64,000 bases of DNA from Paenibacillus endophyticus (lineage in GTDB: Bacteria > Bacillota > Bacilli > Paenibacillales > Paenibacillaceae), in the NCBI RefSeq assembly GCF_014192395.1, contig NZ_JACHXW010000021.1:1-64000 (forward strand). Reading direction: 5' to 3'. Shown here in pieces: positions 25,814-34,783 of the stretch (position 1 is the first letter of the stretch; the number at the start of each line of letters is the position of its first letter). A program made the position numbers and the translations under genes. The notes under the pieces were generated by a model that saw only the letters and a program-made list of their open reading frames with translations, did not search any database and was not told where the DNA came from.

Positions 25814-27184
25814 TTACTTAAAAGCAGAAGGCAATTTAACGCCAATCAGTTTGTCAGGTGTCTGTATAATGAGGAATCCGTCTTCTTTATGTAAATGATC
25901 ATATTGACGCGCGCCTGTTTTCACCCGGAACTGCGGTTTGCCTGAATCAAAATCGATCACGTGCAGGATGCCATCCGTTTGGGCAAGATAAACACCTTTT
26001 CCATAGATCGCAGTCCATGCGGACGGGTTATCTCCAGTCCAGCTCAACTCTTGTCCGTTTACTGTTTTCATACTGAAGAGAGAACCATCCTCCACCGTAC
26101 GGAACAAAATACGACCGCGGTGAACTTTATAAAGCGGGTATGACCCTTTAACGTAGCTAGGCTCATAGTAAGTTTGTAGAGGTTTGCCCCCTGATTTGTA
26201 ATTTTTAAAATCATACCTCGCAATAATGCCATTCTGATGGATATAAAAATCATTTCCATCCAAGTAGTGTGGCGCATTGCCGCCATATTCATTGTACGAA
26301 TCTGCATTTACATTCCAGCGGTAATCGCGACTGCCTTTTATTTCACCCGTTTTCACATTAATGACGGTAACGGTCATGCTGCGCTCGGCATCATCAACTA
26401 TCGGTTGGTTATTATGCTTTATGGAGTAAGCTAGCCCGCCTTCGATCTTGAAGGGAGCGTCTTGGTTGTTCATGCTCCAAAGCGTCTTTCCCGTTTTCTT
26501 TTCGATGGCATGGAGTTGACGAGTCGTTTGTGTTGGTTCATTTAATAGGATTGCGCGTAATGCGATATCTCCTGCGTCCATGATTCCTGAACTGGTATAA
26601 TAGGCTTCTTTTGGTTGGGTAGCTACTTGGGACCCGGTGTTTACCCAAAGCTGCTTTCCAGTCTTTACATGGAATGCAAAGGTATAATTGTCTATCAGGG
26701 CAAATAACGTATCGCCAAAAACCTCCATAGTATTTATTTTTTCAATCATTACGCTCGACTGCCACAGCTTCTTCCCGCTTGAAGCAGAAAGGGCAAAGAG
26801 GCCCCCGCCAATTAAATTCCCATAAATAACTCCATCATGATAGAAAATCATGGAATACATATGATCTTTAACAGTCCAAATCGTTTTTCCAGTCTGAGCG
26901 TTCAATGCAATTAACTTCTGATCTCTTAACGTGAAAACCTTACCCTCAGCCGTCGTTGTCAAGTTAAAAGAAGAATTATAACCATACCCATTATCGATTT
27001 TTGTGGTCCAGGTAGATTGGACAAACGGAGTTTCAATCCCGGGGTTTCCTGTACCAAAGGATACAACAGGCTTCTCGGCATACACTTGGCTAATACCTCT
27101 ATTGTCCGCTGATTGTCCGATTTGTAAGGCAACGAGCAAGGCAGAGGCTGCAAGTGTGGTTCGAAGTATCGTTTTTCTACGCAT
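25814..27184 (-). CDS. Secreted PQQ-type beta-propeller protein
   Basis: A 456-residue exported protein. The start at 27184 (ATGCGTAGA) is preceded on the minus strand by GAGGAGG at good distance. The N terminus (LRTTLAASALLVALQIG, then AEKP) is a signal peptide. The body consists of repeats ending in the PQQ-propeller signature: LIALNAQTGKTIWTV, LFALSASSGKKLWQS, TFAFHVKTGKQLWVN, LHAIEKKTGKTLWSM. Such BamB-like or PQQ-binding-like propellers are often ligand-binding or scaffolding; no enzymatic residues are obvious. It lies 140 bases downstream of the SLH propeller gene's start region in the same direction, so joint regulation is possible. Confidence 0.85.
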   Translation of the reverse strand: MRRKTILRTTLAASALLVALQIGQSADNRGISQVYAEKPVVSFGTGNPGIETPFVQSTWTTKIDNGYGYNSSFNLTTTAEGKVFTLRDQKLIALNAQTGKTIWTVKDHMYSMIFYHDGVIYGNLIGGGLFALSASSGKKLWQSSVMIEKINTMEVFGDTLFALIDNYTFAFHVKTGKQLWVNTGSQVATQPKEAYYTSSGIMDAGDIALRAILLNEPTQTTRQLHAIEKKTGKTLWSMNNQDAPFKIEGGLAYSIKHNNQPIVDDAERSMTVTVINVKTGEIKGSRDYRWNVNADSYNEYGGNAPHYLDGNDFYIHQNGIIARYDFKNYKSGGKPLQTYYEPSYVKGSYPLYKVHRGRILFRTVEDGSLFSMKTVNGQELSWTGDNPSAWTAIYGKGVYLAQTDGILHVIDFDSGKPQFRVKTGARQYDHLHKEDGFLIIQTPDKLIGVKLPSAFK

Positions 27185-27420
27185 GGATGGTCCTCCTCTA
27201 ATTTCCATATATTCACTTTATCTCATTATAAACGCAATGCCCCAGAAAAGGTTGCCCGGATTCGTATGGGATTAACGTTAATAGAAACCGGTGCTCACGG
27301 TCGGTGGTTTCAGTTGATGTTACGAGCAGTAAAATTCATCTATAGTTGTACATGGCATTCATCTACAGCCGGTCATTTGGTAAAATAAGCTTAAACGCTA
27401 TTGAGCATTGGAGTGAGATG

Positions 27421-27939
27421 ATGAATCATTCAATTGAAGTTCGTCGAATGGCAGAATCGGACGTCGATCTTGTATTTCGGGTTTTCGCGGAACATCATAT
27501 TAAAAAACCTAAGGATTATATTTTGAGGTGTTGGGAACAGAACGTAGCAGGAGAAAGAATATCGCTGCTAGCCTTTTATCAAGGTCAGTTTACGGGAAGC
27601 TTGCATCTTCTTGCTACATCTGATTATCCTTACTTTGCTGAAAATGGCATTCCGGAAATTAATGATTTTAATGTTATTCCTCCCTTTCGAAAGCTCGGAA
27701 TTGGAAATGAATTAATGGAAGCCATCGAGAAAATAGCATTTGAGAAATATGGAAAAGTGGGAATTGGCGTTGGGCTGTACCGAAGCTATGGCAATGCTCA
27801 GCGTTTATACGCAAAACGGGGATATATACCGGATGGCAGGGGGTTGATGTATCAACAACTACCAGTCACCCCTGGTGCCATTGTGTGTGCGGATGACGAT
27901 TTAAATCTGTTTTTCATGAAAGTTAAACCTAATGATTGA
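27421..27939 (+). CDS. GNAT-family N-acetyltransferase
   Basis: A 172-residue acetyltransferase of the GNAT fold. The acetyl-CoA loop is visible as VIPPFRKLGIGNELMEAIEKIA (residues ~81-102; R-x-x-G-I-G), followed by GVGLYRSYGNAQRLYAKRGYIPDG (~117-140), the usual GNAT C-terminal block. The ATG at 27421 lies 7 bases after GGAG; ATG 27418 is also possible. The substrate cannot be told from sequence. Confidence 0.9.
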   Translation: MNHSIEVRRMAESDVDLVFRVFAEHHIKKPKDYILRCWEQNVAGERISLLAFYQGQFTGSLHLLATSDYPYFAENGIPEINDFNVIPPFRKLGIGNELMEAIEKIAFEKYGKVGIGVGLYRSYGNAQRLYAKRGYIPDGRGLMYQQLPVTPGAIVCADDDLNLFFMKVKPND

Positions 27940-27987
27940 ACGGTATAGGATAGATGGGGAAGCATTTTTAGAAATGGGTGAGGAGTC

Positions 27988-28578
27988 GTGTCAGCATCAC
28001 TTGATAGTTATCTCATAAGCAAGTTTCCAAGACTGGAATTGGAATCTCCTCTGTTTTATAACGCAGATATAGGCATTCGATTTGAAATTGGCGACCCGAA
28101 TCCATTGGTTTCTGATGAGAAATACAGAGAACAATTTCACTTTCGTACTACCCAACTATTTAAAAATGCACATAGTGAAAGTGATGAAATATTTATCGTT
28201 TCATTACTAAACGTTAAAAGAAATCGTAAGCCAAACAAGATAAATGTTTTTAAAAAAGGGGTAAAAAGGAGGGAGACTTTAAAGAACCTTATTTGTAATC
28301 GTATTACGAGATCTGACGAAGAGGAAGTTGATTGGGTTTCTTTGTGTTATGTATTGCGTTGCAAAGTAACGGACATTAAACCAGCCATGTTTCTTTTCGC
28401 GCGATATAGATTCTTTTTCGTAAATATAACGCGAAATACGATTTTTTATTTATATGACAGCAGAGGCTTAGATATAGTCTCAAACACAAAGGAGCCTCTC
28501 CAGCATCTGTATTCTGATTTTAATCACTGGATATTAGATTACGATAGAGAAAGTATCGAATCTATCTTCAAATTATAA
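27988..28578 (+). CDS. DUF3885 family protein
   Basis: A 196-residue cytoplasmic protein matching the DUF3885 pattern: SPLFYNADIGIRFEIGDPNP near the N terminus, then FRTTQLFKNAHSESDEIFIVS (~43-63), and a C-terminal IFYLYDSRGLDIVSNTK followed by LYSDFNHWILDYDRE. It begins with GTG behind GAGG. The family is widespread in bacilli with no established function. It lies 48 bases behind the acetyltransferase gene. Confidence 0.8.
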   Translation: MSASLDSYLISKFPRLELESPLFYNADIGIRFEIGDPNPLVSDEKYREQFHFRTTQLFKNAHSESDEIFIVSLLNVKRNRKPNKINVFKKGVKRRETLKNLICNRITRSDEEEVDWVSLCYVLRCKVTDIKPAMFLFARYRFFFVNITRNTIFYLYDSRGLDIVSNTKEPLQHLYSDFNHWILDYDRESIESIFKL

Positions 28579-28759
28579 ATAGATATAATCCAAGAATATA
28601 AAGCGGAAATTTGAGTTGCTTTAATGATATGCACTAAAAGATGAATAAGCATTTTTGGATTGCAAATATAAGATCGGCGAAAATAATAAAATGCGATGTC
28701 ACAGATTAAAGTGATCGATCGTTTTATTAGTGTCAAAAAAAATCAGGAGGTACACAACA

Positions 28760-29239
28760 ATGACACAACGCTTAAATTATATGCAGCAATCGCCGGAGCT
28801 TTTCAAAGGAATGATGGCATTCAGCATGTCTGAAAAGGATAGTTCGATTGAAGGTGGAATTCTTCATCTTGTTCATATTCGGGCATCGCAAATGAATGGC
28901 TGCGGATTCTGTCTGGACATGCACGTAAAGCAAGCTAAAATCCATGGCGAGACGGAGCTACGCCTCTACCATATTTCGATTTGGCGCGAATCAACGCTAT
29001 TCTCTCCACGCGAACGGGCTGCGCTGGCATGGACCGAGATTTTGACCAAATTGCCTGAGCATGGTGTACCGGATGAGCTTTATGACCGAGTACGCGGTCA
29101 ATTTTCTGAAAAAGAAATTTCAGATTTGACTTTCTCGGTCATGGCGATTAATGCTTGGAACCGTGTAAACGTAGCATTCAAGTATGTACCTGGTTCCGCT
29201 GACGTACAGTATGGATTGACGAAAGCGGGCCTGAGCTAA
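28760..29239 (+). CDS. Carboxymuconolactone decarboxylase/AhpD-like protein
   Basis: A 159-residue all-helical protein of the CMD/AhpD family. The hallmark is ASQMNGCGFCLDMHVKQAK (residues ~45-63), a C-x-x-C with the following histidine, giving peroxidase or alkylhydroperoxidase-type redox chemistry. FSPRERAALAWTEILTKLPEHG and FSVMAINAWNRVNVAF follow as in this family. AGGAGG is 9 bases before the ATG at 28760. Single-gene members like this are often induced by oxidative stress; direct evidence is absent. Confidence 0.9.
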   Translation: MTQRLNYMQQSPELFKGMMAFSMSEKDSSIEGGILHLVHIRASQMNGCGFCLDMHVKQAKIHGETELRLYHISIWRESTLFSPRERAALAWTEILTKLPEHGVPDELYDRVRGQFSEKEISDLTFSVMAINAWNRVNVAFKYVPGSADVQYGLTKAGLS

Positions 29240-29330
29240 GTAGTTGCAAATCGTTGATTACGGCTAGCTGCATTAATCGAATTACCTTTTTTTTCAGATA
29301 AACGGGAAGATAATTGGTTTAAGTTGGACA

Positions 29331-29367
29331 AAGGGGAGCCGCATGTTTGCGGTTCTCCTTTTGTTTT
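29331..29367 (+). terminator. Intrinsic terminator after the AhpD-like gene
   Basis: AAGGGGAGCCGCA (29331-29343) pairs with TGCGGTTCTCCTTTT (29348-29362), followed by GTTTTG. The gap from 29240 to about 29600 holds nothing else recognisable. Confidence 0.85.
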
Positions 29368-29599
29368 GTTTCCGTGTTTTTGCCAAGGTGAAATAGACCA
29401 TTATGTCGCTCATTCCAGTACCTTTTATTGTAAAAGTTATCGCCTTGAGATAGAGTTGAAATAATGACTTTTATTCATCATCTTTTGTAAAAGGAACTAT
29501 TTTAAAGTTAGATGCTATGAAGTGTTTCATCGTTTAAATAAGTTGAAATAAGAAATAAGGGATGAGCTGCGCAGGCGGAGGGAACAAAGTCGTTCTGGA

Positions 29600-29851
29600 G
29601 AAATGCAATGTTCGCTTTTGCAGACCAAATGGTTACTATATTATGAAGTTAACGGATCAAAACCATTTGGCTGCAACGGCGATCGGAAGAATGACTTTGT
29701 TCACGCAGCGATTATCCAGCTGCCCGGCATGATGACAGGCATGATCATCGCCGGAGCTGACCCAGTTGAAGCGGTGCGCTACCATAATCGTATTCGCCTT
29801 CGCCAGCTCTGCTGCGATAACGAGCATTATTCTGAGCTAGCTGAGCTATAA
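29600..29851 (+). pseudogene. Remnant of a FetB/YbbM-type ABC permease gene
   Basis: The segment from about 29690 encodes AAIIQLPGMMTGMIIAGADP and then VEAVRY, closely matching the conserved loop of FetB-family (UPF0014) metal-export permeases. After VEAVRY the matching sequence moves to another frame, reading TIIVFAFASSAAITSIILS, a membrane helix, before a stop near 29841. The upstream half of the gene is missing or unrecognisable. A frameshift plus 5' deletion therefore left only the last part. No partner ATPase gene is nearby. Confidence 0.6.
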
Positions 29852-29902
29852 GCGGAGGTTTACAAAGGAACTCCGTCTACAACCTATGGAAGAGAAGGGA
29901 TG

Positions 29903-30754
29903 ATGAATGTCGTGAAGATCTATAACAGCGGCGCCGCATTGGTAAAGCAAATTATGGAGACCGAGCTGCCTGAGCATGCGCTTTCGCTATGGGCGCTGGG
30001 GCAGGAGGGCTTCCTGGTCAAATGGAAGGAGACAACCATTCTATTTGATCCGTATTTGACGAATTGGGTGTATGAGCTGAGCGGCCCGCCGTGGTCACGT
30101 GCTTTCGAATCGCCGCTGCAGCCTGCGGATTGCCTGGGCGTTGACTTTGTGGTCTGCTCCCATCATCATGAGGATCATATGGACAAGCAGACGCTGCAGG
30201 TAATTGCCGAATCGGAGAAGACGCGCTTCATCGTTCCTAAAGCACATCTGCCTTTATTAAAGGAATGGGGCTTGCAGGACGAGCAGTTAATCGGAATATC
30301 ACATGGTCAAACTCTGGAGCTTGCCGAAGGCGTTCGGTTAGAGGCTTTTGCCGCTAAGCATGAGCAATTCGAACAGGATGAAGCGGGCGAGCATAAATTT
30401 CTTGGATTTGCAGCACAATTAGGCAGTCTAACGTTATACCATGCCGGTGATACAGTAGGATTTCCAGAGCTTGTGGAATGGCTGCGGAGCAAGCAAGTCC
30501 ATATAGCTTTGCTTCCGATAAACGGAAGAGATTTTGTGCGCGGCGGACAAGGCATTGTCGGCAATTGCAACTATCGCGAGGCTGTAGAAATAGCTGTGCA
30601 AATCAATGCGGATATGCTCGTTCCGATGCACTATGGTTTATTCCCGCATAATGATGAGAACCCGGCTTATTTTGTTGATTATATTCAGCGCAATTATCCT
30701 GCGAAAAAGTTCCACATGTTTGCGCCGGGTGAGCGTTTCATTTATATGAAGTAG
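29903..30754 (+). CDS. MBL-fold metallohydrolase, UlaG (ascorbate-6-phosphate lactonase)-like
   Basis: A ~283-residue metallo-beta-lactamase-fold enzyme. The metal-binding motif HHHEDHMD (residues ~92-99) fits HxHxDH. The later histidines and aspartate occur in LTLYHAGDT (~177) and MLVPMHYGLFP (~236). The opening ALGQEGFLVKWKETTILFDPYLTNWV is typical of the UlaG branch. UlaG opens the lactone of L-ascorbate 6-phosphate, but no ascorbate transporter or isomerase gene is near, so the substrate may differ. Two ATGs (29900 and 29903) follow an AGAAGGG site. Confidence 0.85.
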   Translation: MNVVKIYNSGAALVKQIMETELPEHALSLWALGQEGFLVKWKETTILFDPYLTNWVYELSGPPWSRAFESPLQPADCLGVDFVVCSHHHEDHMDKQTLQVIAESEKTRFIVPKAHLPLLKEWGLQDEQLIGISHGQTLELAEGVRLEAFAAKHEQFEQDEAGEHKFLGFAAQLGSLTLYHAGDTVGFPELVEWLRSKQVHIALLPINGRDFVRGGQGIVGNCNYREAVEIAVQINADMLVPMHYGLFPHNDENPAYFVDYIQRNYPAKKFHMFAPGERFIYMK

Positions 30755-30912
30755 GATCGCGTTTGCAGTTGGATTAGTGCTTAATGAATGCTGGATTGGT
30801 GCCGGAAAGCTGCCTGCGGGTTGTGTATTAATTAAAGCATCTCGATTCCTGACCACATGATTTTGCTTCATTAGGACAAAATGATGAAGCAGAAGGAATG
30901 GAGGTGACGGCT

Positions 30913-31377
30913 GTGTCAAATAGAGGACTGCTGACTGCGCTTGCAGCGGTTGGAGCAGCTCAGCTGCTAAAGCTTCCGCTGCATTACGCGAAAACGGGGC
31001 ATTGGGACTTGCGCAGAGCGATTGGATCAGGCGGCATGCCGAGCGCTCATTCAAGCGGCGTTACGGCGTTAACTGCCTATACCGCTACGAAATACGGTGT
31101 GAGGACGCCTGAATTTGCAATATCGGCGATGCTTAGCATTGTAGTAATGTATGATGCAATGAATATTCGAAGGCATGCAGGCGAAATTGCGGTGCAGGTA
31201 AATGATTTGGATGAGGATGTCGAACGGCTAGCTGGAAAGCATCCGGGGATTTATCATAAGCGTAGACGCGAACGGCTTAAGGAAAGTCTTGGTCATCAAC
31301 CGCGTGAGGTCGCTGCCGGGTCGGTGCTCGGCGCGCTTTTTGGCTTTATAGGAGGAATTACTTCTTTCAGGAGGTAA
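30913..31377 (+). CDS. YuiD-like membrane protein (divergent PAP2/DUF212 family)
   Basis: A 154-residue membrane protein. GSGGMPSAHSSGVTALT (residues ~37-53) and a central MYDAMNIRRHAGEIA motif are diagnostic of the DUF212 group, which is distantly related to PAP2 phosphatases. Hydrophobic helices occur at the N terminus, around residues 60-85 and at the C terminus (GSVLGALFGFIGGI). The GTG at 30913 is placed by GGAGGTGA five bases upstream; the in-frame ATG at 30898 would lie before that site. Function in bacteria is not established. Confidence 0.85.
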   Translation: MSNRGLLTALAAVGAAQLLKLPLHYAKTGHWDLRRAIGSGGMPSAHSSGVTALTAYTATKYGVRTPEFAISAMLSIVVMYDAMNIRRHAGEIAVQVNDLDEDVERLAGKHPGIYHKRRRERLKESLGHQPREVAAGSVLGALFGFIGGITSFRR

Positions 31378-31413
31378 CGTCTCGGCCTCATCATGAGCCT
31401 TTATCGAAAACAC

Positions 31414-31446
31414 AGGTTTAAGCCACCAGGCTTAAGCCTTTTTTGT
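31414..31446 (+). terminator. Intrinsic terminator
   Basis: AGGTTTAAGCC (31414-31424) and GGCTTAAGCCT (31429-31439) form an 11-bp stem with a 4-base loop, followed by a run of T. It ends the yuiD-like transcript. Confidence 0.9.
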
Positions 31447-31531
31447 CTAATATCAGATAGCTGGTCTGCCTGGTTAGGTATATAATGAATCAGGGATGAT
31501 GATACATACCATTAATTAGGGGGTTATTCAA

Positions 31532-32329
31532 GTGGCGGAGCAATTATTGTGGATGCATGGAGCGCCGTTCGCACGCAGCAATGAAGATGAGGATTGTCCA
31601 GCAATTACGCCTTATCTCGTCGAAGGAGAGCAAGCGCCGGCTGTTATCGTGTGCCCAGGCGGCGGTTACGGCGTTAGAGCTTACCATGAAGGAGAACCGA
31701 TTGCGCAGTGGCTGAACAGTTTAGGCATATCGGCGTTTGTCTTGCGATACAGGGTTGCGCCTTATGAATATCCGTGCGCGCTGCTTGACGTGCAAAGGGC
31801 TATTCGTACCGTGAGGTTCAAAGCAGAGCAATACCGAATCAACCCGAATAAGCTGGGGCTGCTTGGCTTCTCCGCTGGCGGTCATTTGGTTTCTAATGCA
31901 GGAACCAGCTTTGATGCCGGGAATAAAGATGCCGAGGATGTCATTGAACGCGAGTCATCCCGTCCCGATCTGCTCGTGCTTTGCTATCCCGTTATAACGC
32001 TGCTGGACCCGTTTGCCCATGCAGGATCAAGATCGAACCTGCTAGGGGCCGAGCCGGATCCGCTTAAAGTAAGGCAGCTAAGCAGCGAGCTGCAAGTCAC
32101 CGAGGATACACCACCAACTTTCTTATGGCACACGTCGGATGATGCAGCCGTGCCTGTGGAGAACAGCCTGATGTTTGCGGCCGCTCTCCGAAAGCATAAC
32201 GTGCTCTTTGACCTGCATGTATATGCGAAAGGCCATCATGGCTTGGGATTGGCTGAGAGTGAGGCGCATACGAAGGAATGGACGACTGCCTGCGCCTCAT
32301 GGCTGGCATGGAACGGCTTTCAAGGTTAA
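31532..32329 (+). CDS. Alpha/beta-hydrolase, acetyl-esterase type
   Basis: A 265-residue cytoplasmic alpha/beta-hydrolase resembling acetylxylan- or steryl-esterase-like (BD-FAE) enzymes. The oxyanion-loop motif VIVCPGGGYGVRA (~38-50), nucleophile elbow LLGFSAGGHLV (~110-120, Ser in GxSxG), acidic residue in HTSDDAAVPVE (~192-202) and histidine in YAKGHHGLGLA (~231-241) form the catalytic set. No signal peptide is present, so it acts on imported, acetylated small glycosides. It starts with GTG after AGGGGG. Confidence 0.9.
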   Translation: MAEQLLWMHGAPFARSNEDEDCPAITPYLVEGEQAPAVIVCPGGGYGVRAYHEGEPIAQWLNSLGISAFVLRYRVAPYEYPCALLDVQRAIRTVRFKAEQYRINPNKLGLLGFSAGGHLVSNAGTSFDAGNKDAEDVIERESSRPDLLVLCYPVITLLDPFAHAGSRSNLLGAEPDPLKVRQLSSELQVTEDTPPTFLWHTSDDAAVPVENSLMFAAALRKHNVLFDLHVYAKGHHGLGLAESEAHTKEWTTACASWLAWNGFQG

Positions 32330-32342
32330 TCACCCGTATCGG

Positions 32343-33308
32343 TTAGACACAAACGAGGATTTGCCTGACAAAACTGCCTTTCCTTGTCGTGCAGCGATCA
32401 ACTATCGTGAATCCTGCTTCTGCAATGAACGCATCGACCGTTTCTGCAGTGATGACAATCACCTTGTTAGCGATGCGGCGGGCATGTATGAGCAATTCAT
32501 GCTGCTTCTCGGGTGTAGTAGTAGAGAAGTGGTTGTAGGGCATATCTAGAATCGCCGCATCGTAATGATCGGTAACATCTGCGATATCGCCACAGATGAC
32601 CGATGTCTCCAATCCGAAATGCGCTAAGTTCTCGCGCGTTCCCTGAACAACGAAGTGGTTAATGTCTCTTCCGACGATATCGATCCCCATCGATAGCGCT
32701 TCAACCAGCACGGTACCGATTCCGCAGCACGGGTCAATGGCGGTCTTCCCGCTTGGGAACGGCACGGCAATATTGGCTGCGGCTCTTGCGACCCGAGTGC
32801 TAAGCGCAATGGAATAACTGCGAGGTTTCTGAATTTGTGTAAGCCAAACCGCTTTGCTCTTAATATAATGTCCGAAATAGTAACGTCCACCCCAATAAAC
32901 AAGGCCGAAGATGCGATCAGGATTCCGCATATCGGCTTCTCCTTCTATATAAATGCCTATCTCTCTCTCGACTAGGCGCATCTGATCGAAATCGATTTTA
33001 TCCTCGGGCGAAAGATCGCTCATTTTGACAAAAATAACCTTAAACGTCTCATCGCGAAGCTCAATTTGCTTGACTTGCTCAAGGATATCCGCAAGCTGCT
33101 CGCCTTGGTAGAGTACCTCAATTCGCTCTCTCATAAAAGGACTTCGATCGGGATGGACAGCAATTTCGCTCATCAACAGTCCAGAGTCGGATTGCTTATC
33201 GAAAAAAGAACGCATTTCCAAATAGCAGAGCTCCGTTTCTTCCAACCTTGAGCCATAAGTATATAAATATAACGGTACATCATTTCTTGTTTCCAAGTGG
33301 AGTCGCAT
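32343..33308 (-). CDS. THUMP/UPF0020-type class I methyltransferase
   Basis: A 321-residue protein with a Trm11/TrmG10-like SAM-dependent methyltransferase domain in the C-terminal half. AIDPCCGIGTVLVEAL (~190-205) is the SAM loop, and AILDMPYNHFS (~252-262) stands where RNA or DNA N-methylases carry (N/D)PPY. The N-terminal half resembles the THUMP/NFLD region (RIFGLVYWGGRYYFG), suggesting a tRNA guanosine N2-methylase-type role. It is convergent with the esterase gene, only 13 bases apart. Confidence 0.8.
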   Translation of the reverse strand: MRLHLETRNDVPLYLYTYGSRLEETELCYLEMRSFFDKQSDSGLLMSEIAVHPDRSPFMRERIEVLYQGEQLADILEQVKQIELRDETFKVIFVKMSDLSPEDKIDFDQMRLVEREIGIYIEGEADMRNPDRIFGLVYWGGRYYFGHYIKSKAVWLTQIQKPRSYSIALSTRVARAAANIAVPFPSGKTAIDPCCGIGTVLVEALSMGIDIVGRDINHFVVQGTRENLAHFGLETSVICGDIADVTDHYDAAILDMPYNHFSTTTPEKQHELLIHARRIANKVIVITAETVDAFIAEAGFTIVDRCTTRKGSFVRQILVCV

Positions 33309-33412
33309 CCTTTATAAAAACGAGTTGAAGCTTCTAGTATACAGGAAAATGAAGACCAGACAAAGAAAAAGGAGGGAAGAAGCGTGCTTAGTGGCCAAGC
33401 CGAAAAGCAATA

Positions 33413-33449
33413 GAAGGCGACAATGGCAATTGCTGCCGCTGTCGCCTTC
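33413..33449 (-). terminator. Hairpin downstream of cobA
   Basis: GAAGGCGACA (33413-33422) pairs perfectly with TGTCGCCTTC (33440-33449). On the minus strand it lies 38 bases past the cobA stop and is followed by TATTGCTTTTC, a weak T-tract, so it may be an intrinsic terminator of the nir-cobA transcript. Confidence 0.5.
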
Positions 33450-33487
33450 ATGTAAAGGATGGTATCGAATTATAGCTCCACTTGCTG

Positions 33488-34264
33488 TTATCCAATGAGT
33501 GCTACCGCATGCTGCTCCGCTTGCATAAGCCGTTCGCGGACCCGTACAACCTCGCCAATGATAATGAGGGCCGGATTCGCAAGCTTCATCGTTATGGCGA
33601 GCGTGTGGATATCCGCAAGCGTGCCAACGATGGTACGCTGCCTTTTCGTCGTGCCGCGCTCAATTAACGCTACGGGTGTTGCTGCGGACTTTCCATGCTT
33701 CAGCAGCTCTTCGCGAATAGCCGGAAGCTCGCTCACTCCCATATAAATGGCAAGCGTATCGACGCCGTGCGCAAGCAAATCCCACCGGATAGGCGTTTTG
33801 TCTCCGTGGCATCTGCTCCCTGTTACGCAAGCAAAGGAAGCGGCATATTCACGGTGGGTAACCGGAATTCCGGCAGCAGCAGCTGCGCCGATGGCTGAAG
33901 TGATGCCGGGAACGATCTCATACTCGATTCCCCATGTAGCCAGTTCTAGCGCTTCCTCGGCGCCTCTTCCGAAGACGAGAGGATCTCCGCCTTTGAGGCG
34001 TACGACCGTTTTGCCATCTTGCGCTAAGCGAACCAATGCTTCATTGATAAGATGCTGGGGCATCGCATGGGAGCCGGGTGCCTTGCCGCAATAGATAAGT
34101 TCTGTATGGGGACCGGCATAGGCTAATAATTCTTTGCTAATAAGGCGATCATAGAGAATAACGTCAGCCTGTTGAATACGCCGCATCGCTTTTACGGATA
34201 TGAGCTCAGGATCGCCTGGACCTGCACCTACTATATAAACCTTGCCTGCCGTTTTGTTTCTCAT
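33488..34264 (-). CDS. cobA: Uroporphyrinogen-III C-methyltransferase (siroheme synthesis)
   Basis: A 258-residue enzyme that adds two methyl groups from SAM to uroporphyrinogen III, giving precorrin-2, the first step to siroheme. Signatures are VYIVGAGPGDPELISVKA at the N terminus, VILYDRLIS (~36), VVRLKGGDPLVFGRGAEE (~84-101) and IVPGITSAIGAAAAAGIPVTHR (~115-136). It has only the methyltransferase, not a CysG-type fusion. GGAGGGAG precedes the ATG on the minus strand. It lies downstream of nirD and nirB; NirB needs siroheme, so co-transcription makes functional sense. Confidence 0.95.
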   Translation of the reverse strand: MRNKTAGKVYIVGAGPGDPELISVKAMRRIQQADVILYDRLISKELLAYAGPHTELIYCGKAPGSHAMPQHLINEALVRLAQDGKTVVRLKGGDPLVFGRGAEEALELATWGIEYEIVPGITSAIGAAAAAGIPVTHREYAASFACVTGSRCHGDKTPIRWDLLAHGVDTLAIYMGVSELPAIREELLKHGKSAATPVALIERGTTKRQRTIVGTLADIHTLAITMKLANPALIIIGEVVRVRERLMQAEQHAVALIG

Positions 34265-34400
34265 AGGATGCTCCCTCCGGCTCTTAAGCCGTTTTAGTGT
34301 CCAATGCTTTGGGATCCTGCAATAAAGCGATGGAGGTATGTCTCTAGCTAACCATTAATCTAAGATAGGCAGACTGCTTCCTAGCATTCGGGCATTATCC

Positions 34401-34715
34401 TCAAATCGTAACGTAGATTGAGCCGCTCACACTGTCGATTTCTGTTTCGAAGGTCGTAATGCAGCCATCATCCGGTTCATGTACTTTGCCGCTGCGCAAA
34501 TCGATTTTCCAGTCATGGAGAGGGCAGTGTACGGCTGAGCCGCACACCATTCCTTCCGATAGAAGACCGCCCTTATGCGGGCATTTGTTCTCGACAGCAA
34601 GCACGCTGCCGTCTGTCAAGCGGAATACGGCTATTTCAATATCCTGCACCTTGATGCGGCGGGATCCTTTTACGTCGATTTCGGATAAATTTGCAACTAG
34701 CAGTTTTGTAGTCAT
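34401..34715 (-). CDS. nirD: Nitrite reductase small subunit NirD (Rieske-type)
   Basis: A 104-residue Rieske-fold protein with both metal-binding boxes: CPHKGG (residues ~42-47) and CPLHDWKIDL (~64-73). It pairs with NirB to form the cytoplasmic NADH-dependent assimilatory nitrite reductase. AGGAGGG precedes the start. It lies 68 bases after nirB and 136 bases before cobA on the same strand. Confidence 0.95.
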   Translation of the reverse strand: MTTKLLVANLSEIDVKGSRRIKVQDIEIAVFRLTDGSVLAVENKCPHKGGLLSEGMVCGSAVHCPLHDWKIDLRSGKVHEPDDGCITTFETEIDSVSGSIYVTI

Positions 34716-34783
34716 GGGAATATCCCTCCTGGAAAGTTTAGTTGATCCATGCTGACTTGGATAACGTACGCATCCAACATATA

